From Bacillota bacterium (lineage in GTDB: Bacteria; Bacillota; Clostridia; Lachnospirales; Bianqueaceae), in the NCBI GenBank assembly GCA_017442535.1, contig JAFRZL010000010.1, forward strand, positions 62,001-126,000: DNA of 64,000 bases, read 5' to 3'. A program made the translations under genes and the position numbers. Shown piece after piece: positions 41,231 through 49,449 of the stretch. Position 1 is the first letter of the stretch; every line of letters starts with the position of its first letter. The notes under the pieces are model-generated. The model was not told where the DNA came from. It saw only the letters and a program-made list of their open reading frames with translations, and ran no database searches.

Positions 41231-41268
41231 GTTAGACGATTGCGTGTAGAGGAATAGTATGCTATACT
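41231..41268 (+). promoter_or_regulatory. Repeated promoter P3 of the two-component operon
   Basis: GTTAGACGA box abutting TTGCGT, 17-nt spacer, extended -10 TGC-TATACT. It drives the gene at 41301 and the regulator genes behind it. Confidence 0.72.
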
Positions 41269-41300
41269 TGGATTAACAAACAGGGAGGGAGGAACCCTAA

Positions 41301-42074
41301 ATGCGCAAACCTATGATCATCATTGTTCCCGCAGTCATTCTTCTGATCGCGGCGGTCGTTCTTCTGGCATCTATCGGCTGGGGAACGACGGCGCTGTCTC
41401 CAACGGATCAAGCGCTTTCACCGGCGTCGTTGGCTAAACATATCGGCTCCACACAGGAGAGGATGATATCACTTCTGAAAAAATACGACCTGATCCTGAA
41501 CGTGGATGAGCGAAGCGACAGCAGCTCGCTGATGGCTACAGTTGCCGACAAGTCAAGTCACAACCCCACGGAGATTCGCCTCTACGATACGCACGTCAAA
41601 GTTCAGCTGCATTTCATGAACGTTGATGGCAAGTTGCTTTTTGTGGGAGAAGTATACTATCAGAGCTATGCCCAGGATAAAGCAAAGCAGGCCATTAAGG
41701 ACTATGGCAGGATTCTGGAGGGCTTCGCCTTTAAATCGGAGGCGCTGACTAACAAGAGGTCTCCCGGACGTTATTTTGACAATCCGCGCGGATGGACGCC
41801 GGAGGAAACGTTCGAGCATACACATGGATTCAGCGAAGGCTGGGCAATTCAGGATGAGAAAGATTTCGAGTGCGTGAAGCCTTTCCTGAAGGATCATATT
41901 CTGGATCCTTCGAATCCGTATAACATATATACTTGCTCAGCGATTATGATGAGCGGGATGGGCCCGATTCAGAAAGACCCATATGCGGAGCCCTATGATG
42001 ATCAGGCGATCGACATGAGAATCCGTATCTGGCCGATGTCATTAAGAAACGAGAACGATCAGCCGATCATATAA
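41301..42074 (+). CDS. Membrane-anchored extracellular protein, cotranscribed with the two-component system
   Basis: A 257-residue protein with the same N-terminal anchor as the chimeric PepSY protein, followed by a ~225-residue extracellular domain I do not recognise. Notable segments are SLAKHIGSTQERMISLLKKY, IRLYDTHVKVQLHFMNVDGK and CVKPFLKDHILDPSNPYNIY. RBS GGGAGGGAGG precedes ATG 41301. Its stop is only five bases before the response regulator start, so it is the first gene of the regulator operon; a role as sensor partner is possible. It could equally be another member of the secreted cassette set. Confidence 0.65.
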   Translation: MRKPMIIIVPAVILLIAAVVLLASIGWGTTALSPTDQALSPASLAKHIGSTQERMISLLKKYDLILNVDERSDSSSLMATVADKSSHNPTEIRLYDTHVKVQLHFMNVDGKLLFVGEVYYQSYAQDKAKQAIKDYGRILEGFAFKSEALTNKRSPGRYFDNPRGWTPEETFEHTHGFSEGWAIQDEKDFECVKPFLKDHILDPSNPYNIYTCSAIMMSGMGPIQKDPYAEPYDDQAIDMRIRIWPMSLRNENDQPII

Positions 42075-42079
42075 CAGCT

Positions 42080-42907
42080 ATGCCATTTTCAGTATTTCTA
42101 TTTGATGACAGTCTGCGGGATGTGACGGATCTGGCAGGATTACTGGATCCTGAATCCCCGCTTTCCGGCAATTCAATTACAGCAGAGGCAGTCAGGCGCG
42201 AACTTCGAACGCAGGATTTTTTCTGGTATGCCGACTTTGCGGAGGCACAGAAAGCTGTGCGGGAATCCACCTATCAGCTGTTTCTCCTGGATATCCGCCT
42301 GGAGGGTAGGAGTGAGAACGGGCTGGAGCTGATTCCTCTGATTCGTCAACACCACCCGTATGCGGAGATTTGGATCTGGAGCTCTCTCAGGCATATGAAA
42401 GAAGAGGTTGTCCGGAATTTGGGATCGGATGCCTTTTTCAGCAAATCGGATATGCCGTACCTGGTTGAAAGAATCCATCAGGCAAAGAATTACAGCCTCC
42501 AAACCCCCTTTACGGGGATTCAAATCAATGATGCGGAGGGAGAGGAGTTCATCTTTTTCAGAGACATAATAGCATCGCAACGGATAGAAGAGACATATTC
42601 ATTATATCTGTTCCAGGAAAATGGAGCATCCTGCCGGATTCGCGAGATCGGACGCAGGAAAAATATAAATCGTTTTTTAACCGCCCTTTCGCCCGGCGTC
42701 AGCGCGTGTTTTTTGCGAATCAGCAAGAATACGGTTGTCAATATCCTGATGATTGAAGAGGCCCGTATGGACAATAAAGGATATTATCTACGCATGCGGC
42801 AGAACGCGGGGAGCTTTGAAATCGGTCGGAGTTATCTGAAGAATGTGTTCAATTGCATAGGGAAGCAGGCTTTTGCGAAGGAGGAGAAGAGCCGTGATTC
42901 TTTATGA
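42080..42907 (+). CDS. LytTR-family response regulator
   Basis: A 275-residue transcription regulator. The receiver domain (residues ~1-140) has the phospho-acceptor Asp in LFLLDIRLEGR and the Lys in DAFFSKSDMP. The C-terminal ~105 residues have the LytTR pattern of strands: EEFIFFRDIIASQRIEETYS, CRIREIGRRKNINRFLTAL, CFLRISKNTVVNILMIEEAR, YLRMRQNAGSFEIGRSYLKN. AgrA/VirR/ComE-type regulators of this class control secreted peptide and virulence loci. Overlaps the kinase gene by 14 bases. It may act on the repeated GTTAGA box, which is inference. Confidence 0.85.
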   Translation: MPFSVFLFDDSLRDVTDLAGLLDPESPLSGNSITAEAVRRELRTQDFFWYADFAEAQKAVRESTYQLFLLDIRLEGRSENGLELIPLIRQHHPYAEIWIWSSLRHMKEEVVRNLGSDAFFSKSDMPYLVERIHQAKNYSLQTPFTGIQINDAEGEEFIFFRDIIASQRIEETYSLYLFQENGASCRIREIGRRKNINRFLTALSPGVSACFLRISKNTVVNILMIEEARMDNKGYYLRMRQNAGSFEIGRSYLKNVFNCIGKQAFAKEEKSRDSL

Positions 42908-44027
42908 TATCTCTACGCTGCTGGAAGTACTGACCGTAATGCTCTGCGCCAATATGATCCTGGGCAAATGGGACCGAACGTTCCTGCGTTACGGCGGGAT
43001 CATCATAATCATCGGACAAATTGCGGCAACCCACTTTACGTTTATGGATATCCCGGTTTGGATACAGCTAATGATTATCATTGCCTGGATCCGGTGTCTG
43101 TATGTCAGACATTCATGGAGACAGATTCTGTATACCGGACTTGTTTCCTATGGCGGCATGCTTCTTTTCCTGCAGGCACTGGCAATGCTGCAGATCATGG
43201 ACTATTACACCATGACCGATCCCTATCTACTGGGACTGATCATGAATGGAATCGTCTTTGTCCTCATGCTGCTGATCTATGGCGGGGTCAGATTGATCCG
43301 GAAGAAGTACCCTTCTGTAAAAAGCAATCAGGCTATGCGGATAACTTTATGTGCGGCTTCGATAGCGATGATGATCATCTGTCAGCAGTTCAGGAAAGAA
43401 GTCCTGCAAACATATCGAATGGAATCCAGATGGGCATCACTCGTTATTGTTCTGACGCTACTGGCTTGCGCCGTATGGATGATCCTTGACGGAGCCAAAA
43501 AGAACAGAGCCATGGAAAAGAAGCAGCATGATTATGTGAGAGCATTGCGGTATCTGCGGGAAAATGCGAATACACATCAGGAAGTGATACAGCAGCTCGA
43601 GTTGGAATCCGAAACAGAAGAGTTGCTGCTTGAGCTTGAACCGGCGCTGCAGCAGGTTCTGCGATATTATGGCAGCCTATGCCGGCAGCAGGGGATCGAT
43701 CTGAGGATAACCGCTACCCCCATGCTTTTTAGCACAGGGCTGTCTGAAAAAGACGCATTGACGGTTCTGGGCAATCTCCTGGATAATGCGATCCGGGCTG
43801 TTAATGAATGCGATCTGTCCGAGCGCTGGATTGAGTGGAGAATGCAGTACGATGACCGTACGATACGGATCACCAACCCGTATCTGCCCACAGCAAAAAC
43901 ACCTCAGCACGGACATGGCTACGGACAACAGATCGTACAGGAGGCTCTGTCCGAGTATCATGTACAATTTGAGGCTTTTCCTCAGGAAGAGGTCTACCGT
44001 GTGATACTGAAATGGGGCGTCGTATAA
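42894..44027 (+). CDS. AgrC-like sensor histidine kinase (GHKL type)
   Basis: A 377-residue kinase. About six membrane segments occupy residues ~1-205, then a helix with the probable phospho-acceptor His in KKQHDYVRALRYLREN (the HDY motif of AgrC-type kinases) and a GHKL ATPase domain with NLLDNAIRAVNE (N box) and HGHGYGQQIV (G box). I chose GTG 42894, seven to eight bases after AAGGAGG, over TTG 42873. No agrB- or agrD-like gene is visible nearby, so the ligand may be different or encoded elsewhere. Confidence 0.85.
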   Translation: MILYDISTLLEVLTVMLCANMILGKWDRTFLRYGGIIIIIGQIAATHFTFMDIPVWIQLMIIIAWIRCLYVRHSWRQILYTGLVSYGGMLLFLQALAMLQIMDYYTMTDPYLLGLIMNGIVFVLMLLIYGGVRLIRKKYPSVKSNQAMRITLCAASIAMMIICQQFRKEVLQTYRMESRWASLVIVLTLLACAVWMILDGAKKNRAMEKKQHDYVRALRYLRENANTHQEVIQQLELESETEELLLELEPALQQVLRYYGSLCRQQGIDLRITATPMLFSTGLSEKDALTVLGNLLDNAIRAVNECDLSERWIEWRMQYDDRTIRITNPYLPTAKTPQHGHGYGQQIVQEALSEYHVQFEAFPQEEVYRVILKWGVV

Positions 44028-44053
44028 AGCAATGATATAATCGTTAATGGCTT

Positions 44054-44100
44054 TGCCGGAACTGCGATTTTCAAAGGAAATGTGCAGTTCCGGCATTTTG
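44054..44100 (+). terminator. Repeated terminator hairpin T4
   Basis: TTGCCGGAACTGC ... GCAGTTCCGGCA then TTTTGTGTG; fourth copy, ending the regulator operon. No promoter copy follows it; it joins directly to a truncated gene. Confidence 0.78.
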
Positions 44101-44104
44101 TGTG

Positions 44105-44432
44105 TGTGGGGGGGTATGGTTTTAATACCTGGCCAACCGCCGAGAAAGGCTGGAGACTCGCAAGACCGTTTGTCTCTGCAGAGAGGCCGGAATTACAGGG
44201 ATATTATTATGTTAAGGTGGAGGCATTGCAAGCTCTGCAGCAGATCAGATATAAAGCCGATTCCGCGCAGGCGCCTGATCTTTTCAAGGGCGCCCTTCCG
44301 CTATGGGCAGTCATCACGCTGGCAGAAGTTGTTGTGCTGGCGAATATTGTTCTGATAGTGAGAGCGGGGCAGAAAAAAGACAAAACAGCTTATCCGTCTT
44401 TGATTTCAAACGAGTCCGGCATATCCTTGTAA
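44105..44432 (+). pseudogene. 5'-truncated copy of the unknown membrane protein (36238 type)
   Basis: In frame with 44082, the sequence reads GGYGFNTWPTAEKGWRLARPF, then YYYVKVEALQALQQI, and a membrane segment LWAVITLAEVVVLANIVLIV. It corresponds to the middle and C-terminus of the protein at 36238 (GGYGYNSFPTAERGWRVAHPF ... YYIRTKDLRALV ... membrane segment). The N-terminal anchor, start codon and promoter are missing; T4 lies directly upstream. A short peptide could start at an in-frame ATG inside T4 (44082), but this is unlikely to be functional. Its end overlaps the convergent lipoprotein remnant by 43 bases. Confidence 0.72.
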
Positions 44433-45023
44433 GGGATTTCGAACAGAGGGGAGGAAGTATCACGATTGATATCATAGACATACCATGTGGTTGTCGTGGT
44501 TCCTACCCGCACCACAACATAATCCCCATAGAATCTCCAGGTATAAAACAGAGGGCGGGATTTATCATGCAGTTCAAAAATGGCTTTGCCCGGGTCAGAA
44601 GAATCGTTGAGGTCATATTGCTTTACAAACAGAATGTTCTCTGGCACACCATCAGACACCTCTTGAACAGAGAAGGCATAGTAAAGATAACCACGATGAA
44701 TCACAGCAGCCGGGGTGGCAACTCCGGAAGCCACGGTATTCGCCATTCGAACCATCTGTCTGGTGTTGGATAACGGTCAGTCCGCTGGCGGGATCATAAC
44801 AATATCTGACATAGTTAGAATTTGAGTAAAAAAGTATGGATTTGTCAATAATTGTCATCCTGCAGGAAGGCGTCAGGAACTGATTTGAAACATCTAAAGG
44901 GGCTGATTCGGGGACGAGCAGGTTTACATTAAAATCTTCCACGACAGCAGAGGGTGATTGTTTACAGCCGGAAAGCAAGAAGAGGAGGATAATGGACAAC
45001 AAGGAAATAGTAATAGATTTCAT
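44390..45023 (-). pseudogene. Frameshifted small lipoprotein
   Basis: The first ~90 codons (from 45023) give a lipoprotein signal MKSITISLLSIILLFLLSGC and YSNSNYVRYCYDPASGLTVI; then the coding sense moves to another frame near 44750-44770 (MVRMANTVASGVATPAAVIH, RGYLYYAFSVQEVSDGVPEN, ending SFEIKDG at 44390). Together they would make ~205 residues, shorter than the 413-residue lipoprotein at 1242 of similar style. One missing or extra base explains the break; a sequencing error cannot be excluded. No strong RBS lies before 45023. Confidence 0.65.
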
Positions 45024-45113
45024 GGGTGTTTACCAAATTGATGCGCCGGAAAACAAGGAATCTCAGAAGATGGGATCAAATAATAATCCCGATTTCTTCA
45101 ATATACCCGGAAT

Positions 45114-45173
45114 CTATATAATAAGAACACCCACCGCTTTTAGCAGAAGAAAAAACGCTATTCGTTTAATCAT
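45114..45173 (-). CDS. Very small hydrophobic peptide ORF (19 aa) or gene remnant
   Basis: ATG 45173 stands behind an excellent RBS (AAAGGAGG, seven bases) and 113 nt after a consensus minus-strand promoter. It encodes only MIKRIAFFLLLKAVGVLII before TAG. The frame continues after the stop with IPGILKKSGLLFDPIF, so this may be a broken longer gene, a leader, or a small membrane peptide. It precedes the frameshifted lipoprotein on the same strand. Confidence 0.4.
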   Translation of the reverse strand: MIKRIAFFLLLKAVGVLII

Positions 45174-45285
45174 AATATAACCTCCTTTGAATAATAATGA
45201 TGTGTAAGCAATGAGACGGGCTGATCTAGAGGAATTGGATAGATATTAAATCAAAACAAAGGCCCGCAGACGCCTCCGCGTGTTT

Positions 45286-45314
45286 GTTATATCATATAAT
45301 AAGGTTACTGTCAA
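45286..45314 (-). promoter_or_regulatory. Minus-strand promoter for the small peptide/lipoprotein unit
   Basis: On the minus strand TTGACA (45314-45309), 17-nt spacer, TATAAC (45291-45286). Leader of ~110 nt contains a GC-rich segment followed by T-rich sequence. The rest of the gap to pepF holds only the pepF terminator. Confidence 0.75.
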
Positions 45315-45381
45315 GCGCATTTGTTTAAAACACGTCTCAGAAAATTATGCGAAAAGGCTGAGAAATACATGCCATCATTTT

Positions 45382-45420
45382 AAAATAAAACCAGCACCCT
45401 TTTTTTAAGGATGCTGGTTA
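45382..45420 (-). terminator. Rho-independent terminator of pepF
   Basis: On the minus strand AACCAGCATCCTT-loop-GGGTGCTGGTTTTATTTT: 10-bp stem with a T-rich tail. Confidence 0.8.
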
Positions 45421-45445
45421 ATCCAATGACTCAGTATTCCATCGA

Positions 45446-47254
45446 TTACTCCCCCAGCAGTTTCCGCGCGGTTTCCTCCGCGTCGGCCAGGACGCGCTCG
45501 AACTTGTCCAGGGCCGTGTCGATGGGGGCCGGGGTGTCCAGATCGACGCCCGCGTGGCGCAGTTCGTCCAGCGGATCCTGACTTCCGCCCATCGAGAGGA
45601 ATTCCAGGTAGCGCTTGACGGCGGGTTCGCCCTCGCGCAGGATCCCTTCGGACAAAGCCACGGCGGTCGAATAGCCGGTCGCGTAGACGTAAACGTAAAA
45701 CGGACGGTAGAAATGCGGGATTCTGGACCATTCATAAGCAACTTCATCGTCCCAGACCATATCGGGTCCGAAATACTCCAGGATCAGGCGCTTGTAGAGC
45801 GCGTTCAGGGCGGAGGGGCTCAGGGCTTCGCCGCGTTCGGCCATGGCGTGCGCCTCGCGCTCGAATTCCGCGAACATGGTCTGGCGGTAGACCGTGCCCT
45901 TGAAGTTCTCCAGATACTGGTTCAGCAGGACCAGGCGCTCGGCCGGGTCGGATGTTTTGGCCAGCAGCTGCTCGATCAGCAGGTTCTCGTTGACCGTGGA
46001 GGCGACTTCCGCGACGAAGAGCGTGTAGCCCGCGTAATGATAGGGCTGGTTCTGGTGCGAATGCCAGGAGTGCAGCGAATGCCCCATTTCGTGTGCAATC
46101 GTGGAGACGCTGTCAAGCGTGCCCGTGAAATTGGTCAGGATATAGGGGTTGGAGTCATAGGTGCCGGAAGAGAAGGCGCCGCCGCGCTTGCCCTTGTTCG
46201 GGTAGACGTCGATCCAGTTGTCGCGGAAAGCGCCGCGGACCACGTTCACGTAGTTTTCACCCAGGGGCGCGACCGCGTTCAGGACCAGCTCCTGCGCGTC
46301 CTCATAGGAATACTGCTTCTCGCTGCCCTTGACAAGGGGAGCGTAGACATCGTAATAATGCAGCTCGGGCAGCTTCAGGAGCTTCTTGCGGAGCGCGACG
46401 TAGCGGTACATCGCGGGCATGTGTTTGTGCACCGTTTCCACCAGGTTGTCGTAGACCGAGATCGGAATGTGCGCGCCGGCCAGCGACATCGCGCGGGAAG
46501 ACTCATAATGGCGGGCGCGGGCCTCGGCCACAGCTCCCTTGACGGCGCCGGAGTAGGCGGCGGCCAGCGTATTGGAATGCTGGCGGTAGCTCTTGTAGAA
46601 GCTCCTGAACGCGTTTTCGCGCAGGGTCCGGTCGTCGGAGGACTGCAGCAGGATATAATTGGATCCCGAGAGCTCATGTGACTGGCCCTCGGCGTCGGTT
46701 ACCGGGTCAAAGACCATGTCGGCGTCCATCAGGCTGCTGGAAATATCGCGGGGTGCGCCGAATACTTCGCCCAGACCGGCGAGGAGCTGTTCTTCCGCGG
46801 CGGAGAGGGTGTGGGGCTGACGGCGCAGCAGCTTGGTCAGGATGAACTTGTAATCGGCGAGCAGCGGATCCTCCACCAGAGCCTGCAGCTGATCCTCGGG
46901 CAGGGCCAGGATCTCGGGTTCGGCCCAGGCCACGCGGGCAAAATACTGCACCAGCTTGGAGTGTGCGCGGGCGATCATGCTCTGGGCTTTCTCGGCGCGG
47001 GTGTCCTCGCTGCGGCGCAGGGACGCGTAGCAGAACAGGTTCTCGATCTCGCGCTCCACGGCATAGCTCACTTCCAGATAGCGGCGGATGTTTTCTGCCG
47101 TATTCAGGGTGCCCTGCATGGCAGGCACGTCGCCAAGCTTACTGTCGATGGCGGCAAAAGCTGCCTCCCAGGCGTCGTCATCCGCGTAAAGCGTGGACAG
47201 ATCCCACTGGTAGCGCGGATCCATTTCGGAACGTTCTTTTAATACATCGGGCAT
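45446..47254 (-). CDS. pepF: Oligoendopeptidase F
   Basis: A 602-residue cytosolic zinc metallopeptidase (M3B) that cleaves oligopeptides. The zinc site is TIAHEMGHSLHSW (HExxH) and the distal Glu lies in LFVAEVASTVNENLL. N-terminal YQWDLSTLYADDDAWEAAF and the M3 core (DVYPNKGKRGGAFSSGTYDS, NFTGTLDSVSTIAHE) are complete and of normal length. RBS GAGGAGG precedes ATG 47254. It is followed on its left by its own terminator. Confidence 0.95.
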   Translation of the reverse strand: MPDVLKERSEMDPRYQWDLSTLYADDDAWEAAFAAIDSKLGDVPAMQGTLNTAENIRRYLEVSYAVEREIENLFCYASLRRSEDTRAEKAQSMIARAHSKLVQYFARVAWAEPEILALPEDQLQALVEDPLLADYKFILTKLLRRQPHTLSAAEEQLLAGLGEVFGAPRDISSSLMDADMVFDPVTDAEGQSHELSGSNYILLQSSDDRTLRENAFRSFYKSYRQHSNTLAAAYSGAVKGAVAEARARHYESSRAMSLAGAHIPISVYDNLVETVHKHMPAMYRYVALRKKLLKLPELHYYDVYAPLVKGSEKQYSYEDAQELVLNAVAPLGENYVNVVRGAFRDNWIDVYPNKGKRGGAFSSGTYDSNPYILTNFTGTLDSVSTIAHEMGHSLHSWHSHQNQPYHYAGYTLFVAEVASTVNENLLIEQLLAKTSDPAERLVLLNQYLENFKGTVYRQTMFAEFEREAHAMAERGEALSPSALNALYKRLILEYFGPDMVWDDEVAYEWSRIPHFYRPFYVYVYATGYSTAVALSEGILREGEPAVKRYLEFLSMGGSQDPLDELRHAGVDLDTPAPIDTALDKFERVLADAEETARKLLGE

Positions 47255-47268
47255 GGTAGTACCTCCTC

Positions 47269-48213
47269 TTATATTTGAATTTCAGAATAATCATTTGATT
47301 GCGGCCCATCGCCGAGGGAAAAAAGCACGTGAACCATGTCCGGCGGCATGGGCGCCTCAAAGTGCATGGGCTCCCCGGTCATCGGGTGGCGGAAATCCAG
47401 GCTGCAGGAGTGCAGGGCCTGGCGGCCGATCCACTCGTAGTCGGGATTATACAGATAGTCGCCGATCAGCGGATAGCCCAGATACTGCAGGTGAATCCGG
47501 ATCTGATGGGTGCGGCCGGTCTCCAGCCGAAGCTCCACGAGGGTATGTCCGTTGGATGAATACAGGCAGCGGTAATGGGTGACGGCCTGTTCGCCGTGCT
47601 CCGGGTCGATCATGCGCTCGATAATGGAGCCGGGTTTGCGGCCGAGCGGGACGTCGATCACGCCCTCCGGAGGATCGGGGCGCCCCCGTACGATGGCCAG
47701 ATACCGCCGCATGATCTCTTTGCGGGCAGCCATTTCGGAGAGGATCCCCGAGGCCGCGTAATGCTTGGCGATCAGTGTAAGCCCCGAGGTATCGCGGTCC
47801 AGACGGTTGCAGCAGCGAAAGACGAATGGTTCTTCCCGCGCCGCAAAATAAGCCGTGAGGCCGTTTGCAAGGGTGTTCTCGTAATGATTCATGGAAGGAT
47901 GCGTGGGGACGCCGGCCGGCTTGTGGATCACCATGATGTCATCGTCCTCGTAGCGGATATCCAGGGGCATATCGGAGGGCACGATGTGGGGCGAAGAAAG
48001 GGCTTCGATGATCTGCAGCTGCAGATGATCCCCGGGCTGCAGGCGTTCCACCATGTATACCGGACTTCCGTTCAGCAGCACGCCCTCGGGCCATTTTTTG
48101 AGTTCGACCAAGGTGTGGCCGGTGAGACCCTGCCTCCGCAGGAAATGATCGATCCTGCGCCCTGCGTCCTCTTCCGGCACCACATAATCCAGGACGCGGA
48201 TACGCGGCTTCAT
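47269..48213 (-). CDS. RluA-family pseudouridine synthase
   Basis: A 314-residue RNA-modifying enzyme. The catalytic Asp lies in CCNRLDRDTSGLTLIAKH (RLDxxTSG). Other family segments are VIHKPAGVPTHPSMNHYENT, MRRYLAIVRG, VELRLETGRTHQIRIHLQYL and HSCSLDFRHPMTGEPMHFEA. N-terminal ~60 residues form an S4-like domain (AGRRIDHFLRRQGLTG). Target uridine in rRNA or tRNA cannot be chosen among RluC/RluD/YlyB types. Its start overlaps the end of the DUF3783 gene by four bases (one operon of three genes). Confidence 0.92.
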   Translation of the reverse strand: MKPRIRVLDYVVPEEDAGRRIDHFLRRQGLTGHTLVELKKWPEGVLLNGSPVYMVERLQPGDHLQLQIIEALSSPHIVPSDMPLDIRYEDDDIMVIHKPAGVPTHPSMNHYENTLANGLTAYFAAREEPFVFRCCNRLDRDTSGLTLIAKHYAASGILSEMAARKEIMRRYLAIVRGRPDPPEGVIDVPLGRKPGSIIERMIDPEHGEQAVTHYRCLYSSNGHTLVELRLETGRTHQIRIHLQYLGYPLIGDYLYNPDYEWIGRQALHSCSLDFRHPMTGEPMHFEAPMPPDMVHVLFSLGDGPQSNDYSEIQI

Positions 48214-48608
48214 TGGCGTGAGCGGAGCGACCGTGTGATCGCAGCGCGCTCCTGATCCAGTTCCCGCACCAGCATCGCGGCGCTCCAGTTCGCGTTGGTC
48301 GGTGTCAGGATGGCTTTGTTCATGGTGACGGGGATGCCCGCCTGCTTATAGGCAGCGAGGAAGCGGTCCAGCCCCTCATCTCCCAGCCGGCAGAAAACGA
48401 TCAGGTCGGGGAGATTTGCCCCCGCGGAGGGCATGCCGAAAGGCAGTCCCGGAGGGATCGTCTGCGTCCCCGCGAGAACTCCGAGCGGTACAAACCATTC
48501 CGAAGCCGCAAGTTCCCGCGAATCCAGCCCCAGCTCGCGGCAGAGAGCCATGACACGGGATTTCTTGACCGGATCCCCGAAATGGTACAATATCAGCGCA
48601 TTATTCAT
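48210..48608 (-). CDS. DUF3783-type protein
   Basis: A 132-residue soluble protein. The C-terminal half, LIVFCRLGDEGLDRFLAAYK followed by AGIPVTMNKAILTPTNANWS, matches the DUF3783 pattern as I know it. No function is known for this family. It is coupled by four-base and eight-base overlaps to the pseudouridine synthase and to the membrane protein gene. Confidence 0.75.
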   Translation of the reverse strand: MNNALILYHFGDPVKKSRVMALCRELGLDSRELAASEWFVPLGVLAGTQTIPPGLPFGMPSAGANLPDLIVFCRLGDEGLDRFLAAYKQAGIPVTMNKAILTPTNANWSAAMLVRELDQERAAITRSLRSRQ

Positions 48609-49260
48609 CGGCAGAAGCCGCTCCTTTCTTTTTCAGCAAATGGCAGGTGACATAGGTATTAAAGAACTGGATGAACGGCCCGAGGCCAAAGGCGCAGACC
48701 AGTGTCCCGACACCGACGATCCCGCCTGCCAGGTAGCAGGCGAGTGCCGCCATCCCGTCCACAAAAATGCGGCACCAGAAATAGGGAATCCTGGGAAGCT
48801 TCTGGTCCAGGATCAGCGCCAGGCTGTCATATGGTGCGACGCCCACATCAGGCAGCTGGTACATGGAGAGGCCAAGGCTGCATACGATCACGCCCACCGC
48901 GACCAGGATAAGCCGTGCCGCGAGCCCCGCCGGAGGCGTCATAAAAAGCCCCATTACGCTGTACCAGAACGACGCCAGATACCCCAGAAAGAGCATGTTC
49001 AGGATCGTTCCGATCCCGATCAGCCGCCTCGCCCAGGCCAGCTGGACGGCGAAAAACACCAGATTCAGGCAGATCTGAAACAGCGGATAGGACATGCCGA
49101 TCTTCGCTGAAACAGCCATCATCATGCCGCTGAACGGGTCATTCCCCATCGTGGACATTTTAAATATCGCGACGCCAAGACCTGTCAGGATATTGCCGAT
49201 CACCATGACCAGGATCCTGCGCGGCCCGATCTGCGTGAAATACTGTTTAATCCAGTTCAA
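48601..49260 (-). CDS. YitT/YczE-like membrane protein
   Basis: A 219-residue integral membrane protein with about five hydrophobic segments. Features are ILVMVIGNILTGLGVAIFKM near the N-terminus, STMGNDPFSGMMMAVSAKIG and DVGVAPYDSLALILDQKL, which are the G-x-D/AP-x-D/S-type repeats of YczE/YyaS proteins. Function is unknown in this family. First gene of the three-gene operon ending with the RluA-type synthase. Confidence 0.75.
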   Translation of the reverse strand: MNWIKQYFTQIGPRRILVMVIGNILTGLGVAIFKMSTMGNDPFSGMMMAVSAKIGMSYPLFQICLNLVFFAVQLAWARRLIGIGTILNMLFLGYLASFWYSVMGLFMTPPAGLAARLILVAVGVIVCSLGLSMYQLPDVGVAPYDSLALILDQKLPRIPYFWCRIFVDGMAALACYLAGGIVGVGTLVCAFGLGPFIQFFNTYVTCHLLKKKGAASADE

Positions 49261-49382
49261 AGTATTGTCCCCCTTGACCGGGACCTCTATATGTTCTGGT
49301 CCCGTGCGATTATTGTATCATTCCGGAGCCCTTTTGTCGAGAGTCGGGAGAGGTTTTTTTGCATCGCACGGTACCAGCCATT

Positions 49383-49424
49383 AAAAAGGCCCCGCCCCCC
49401 GCCGTGACGGCAAGGACGGAGCCT
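49383..49424 (-). terminator. Rho-independent terminator of the pyrophosphatase gene
   Basis: On the minus strand GGCTCCG...TTGCCGTCACGGCGG...CGGGGCC followed by TTTTTAA. Confidence 0.75.
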
Positions 49425-49449
49425 GAAGAACCTGTACGGTCCGCAGCTT

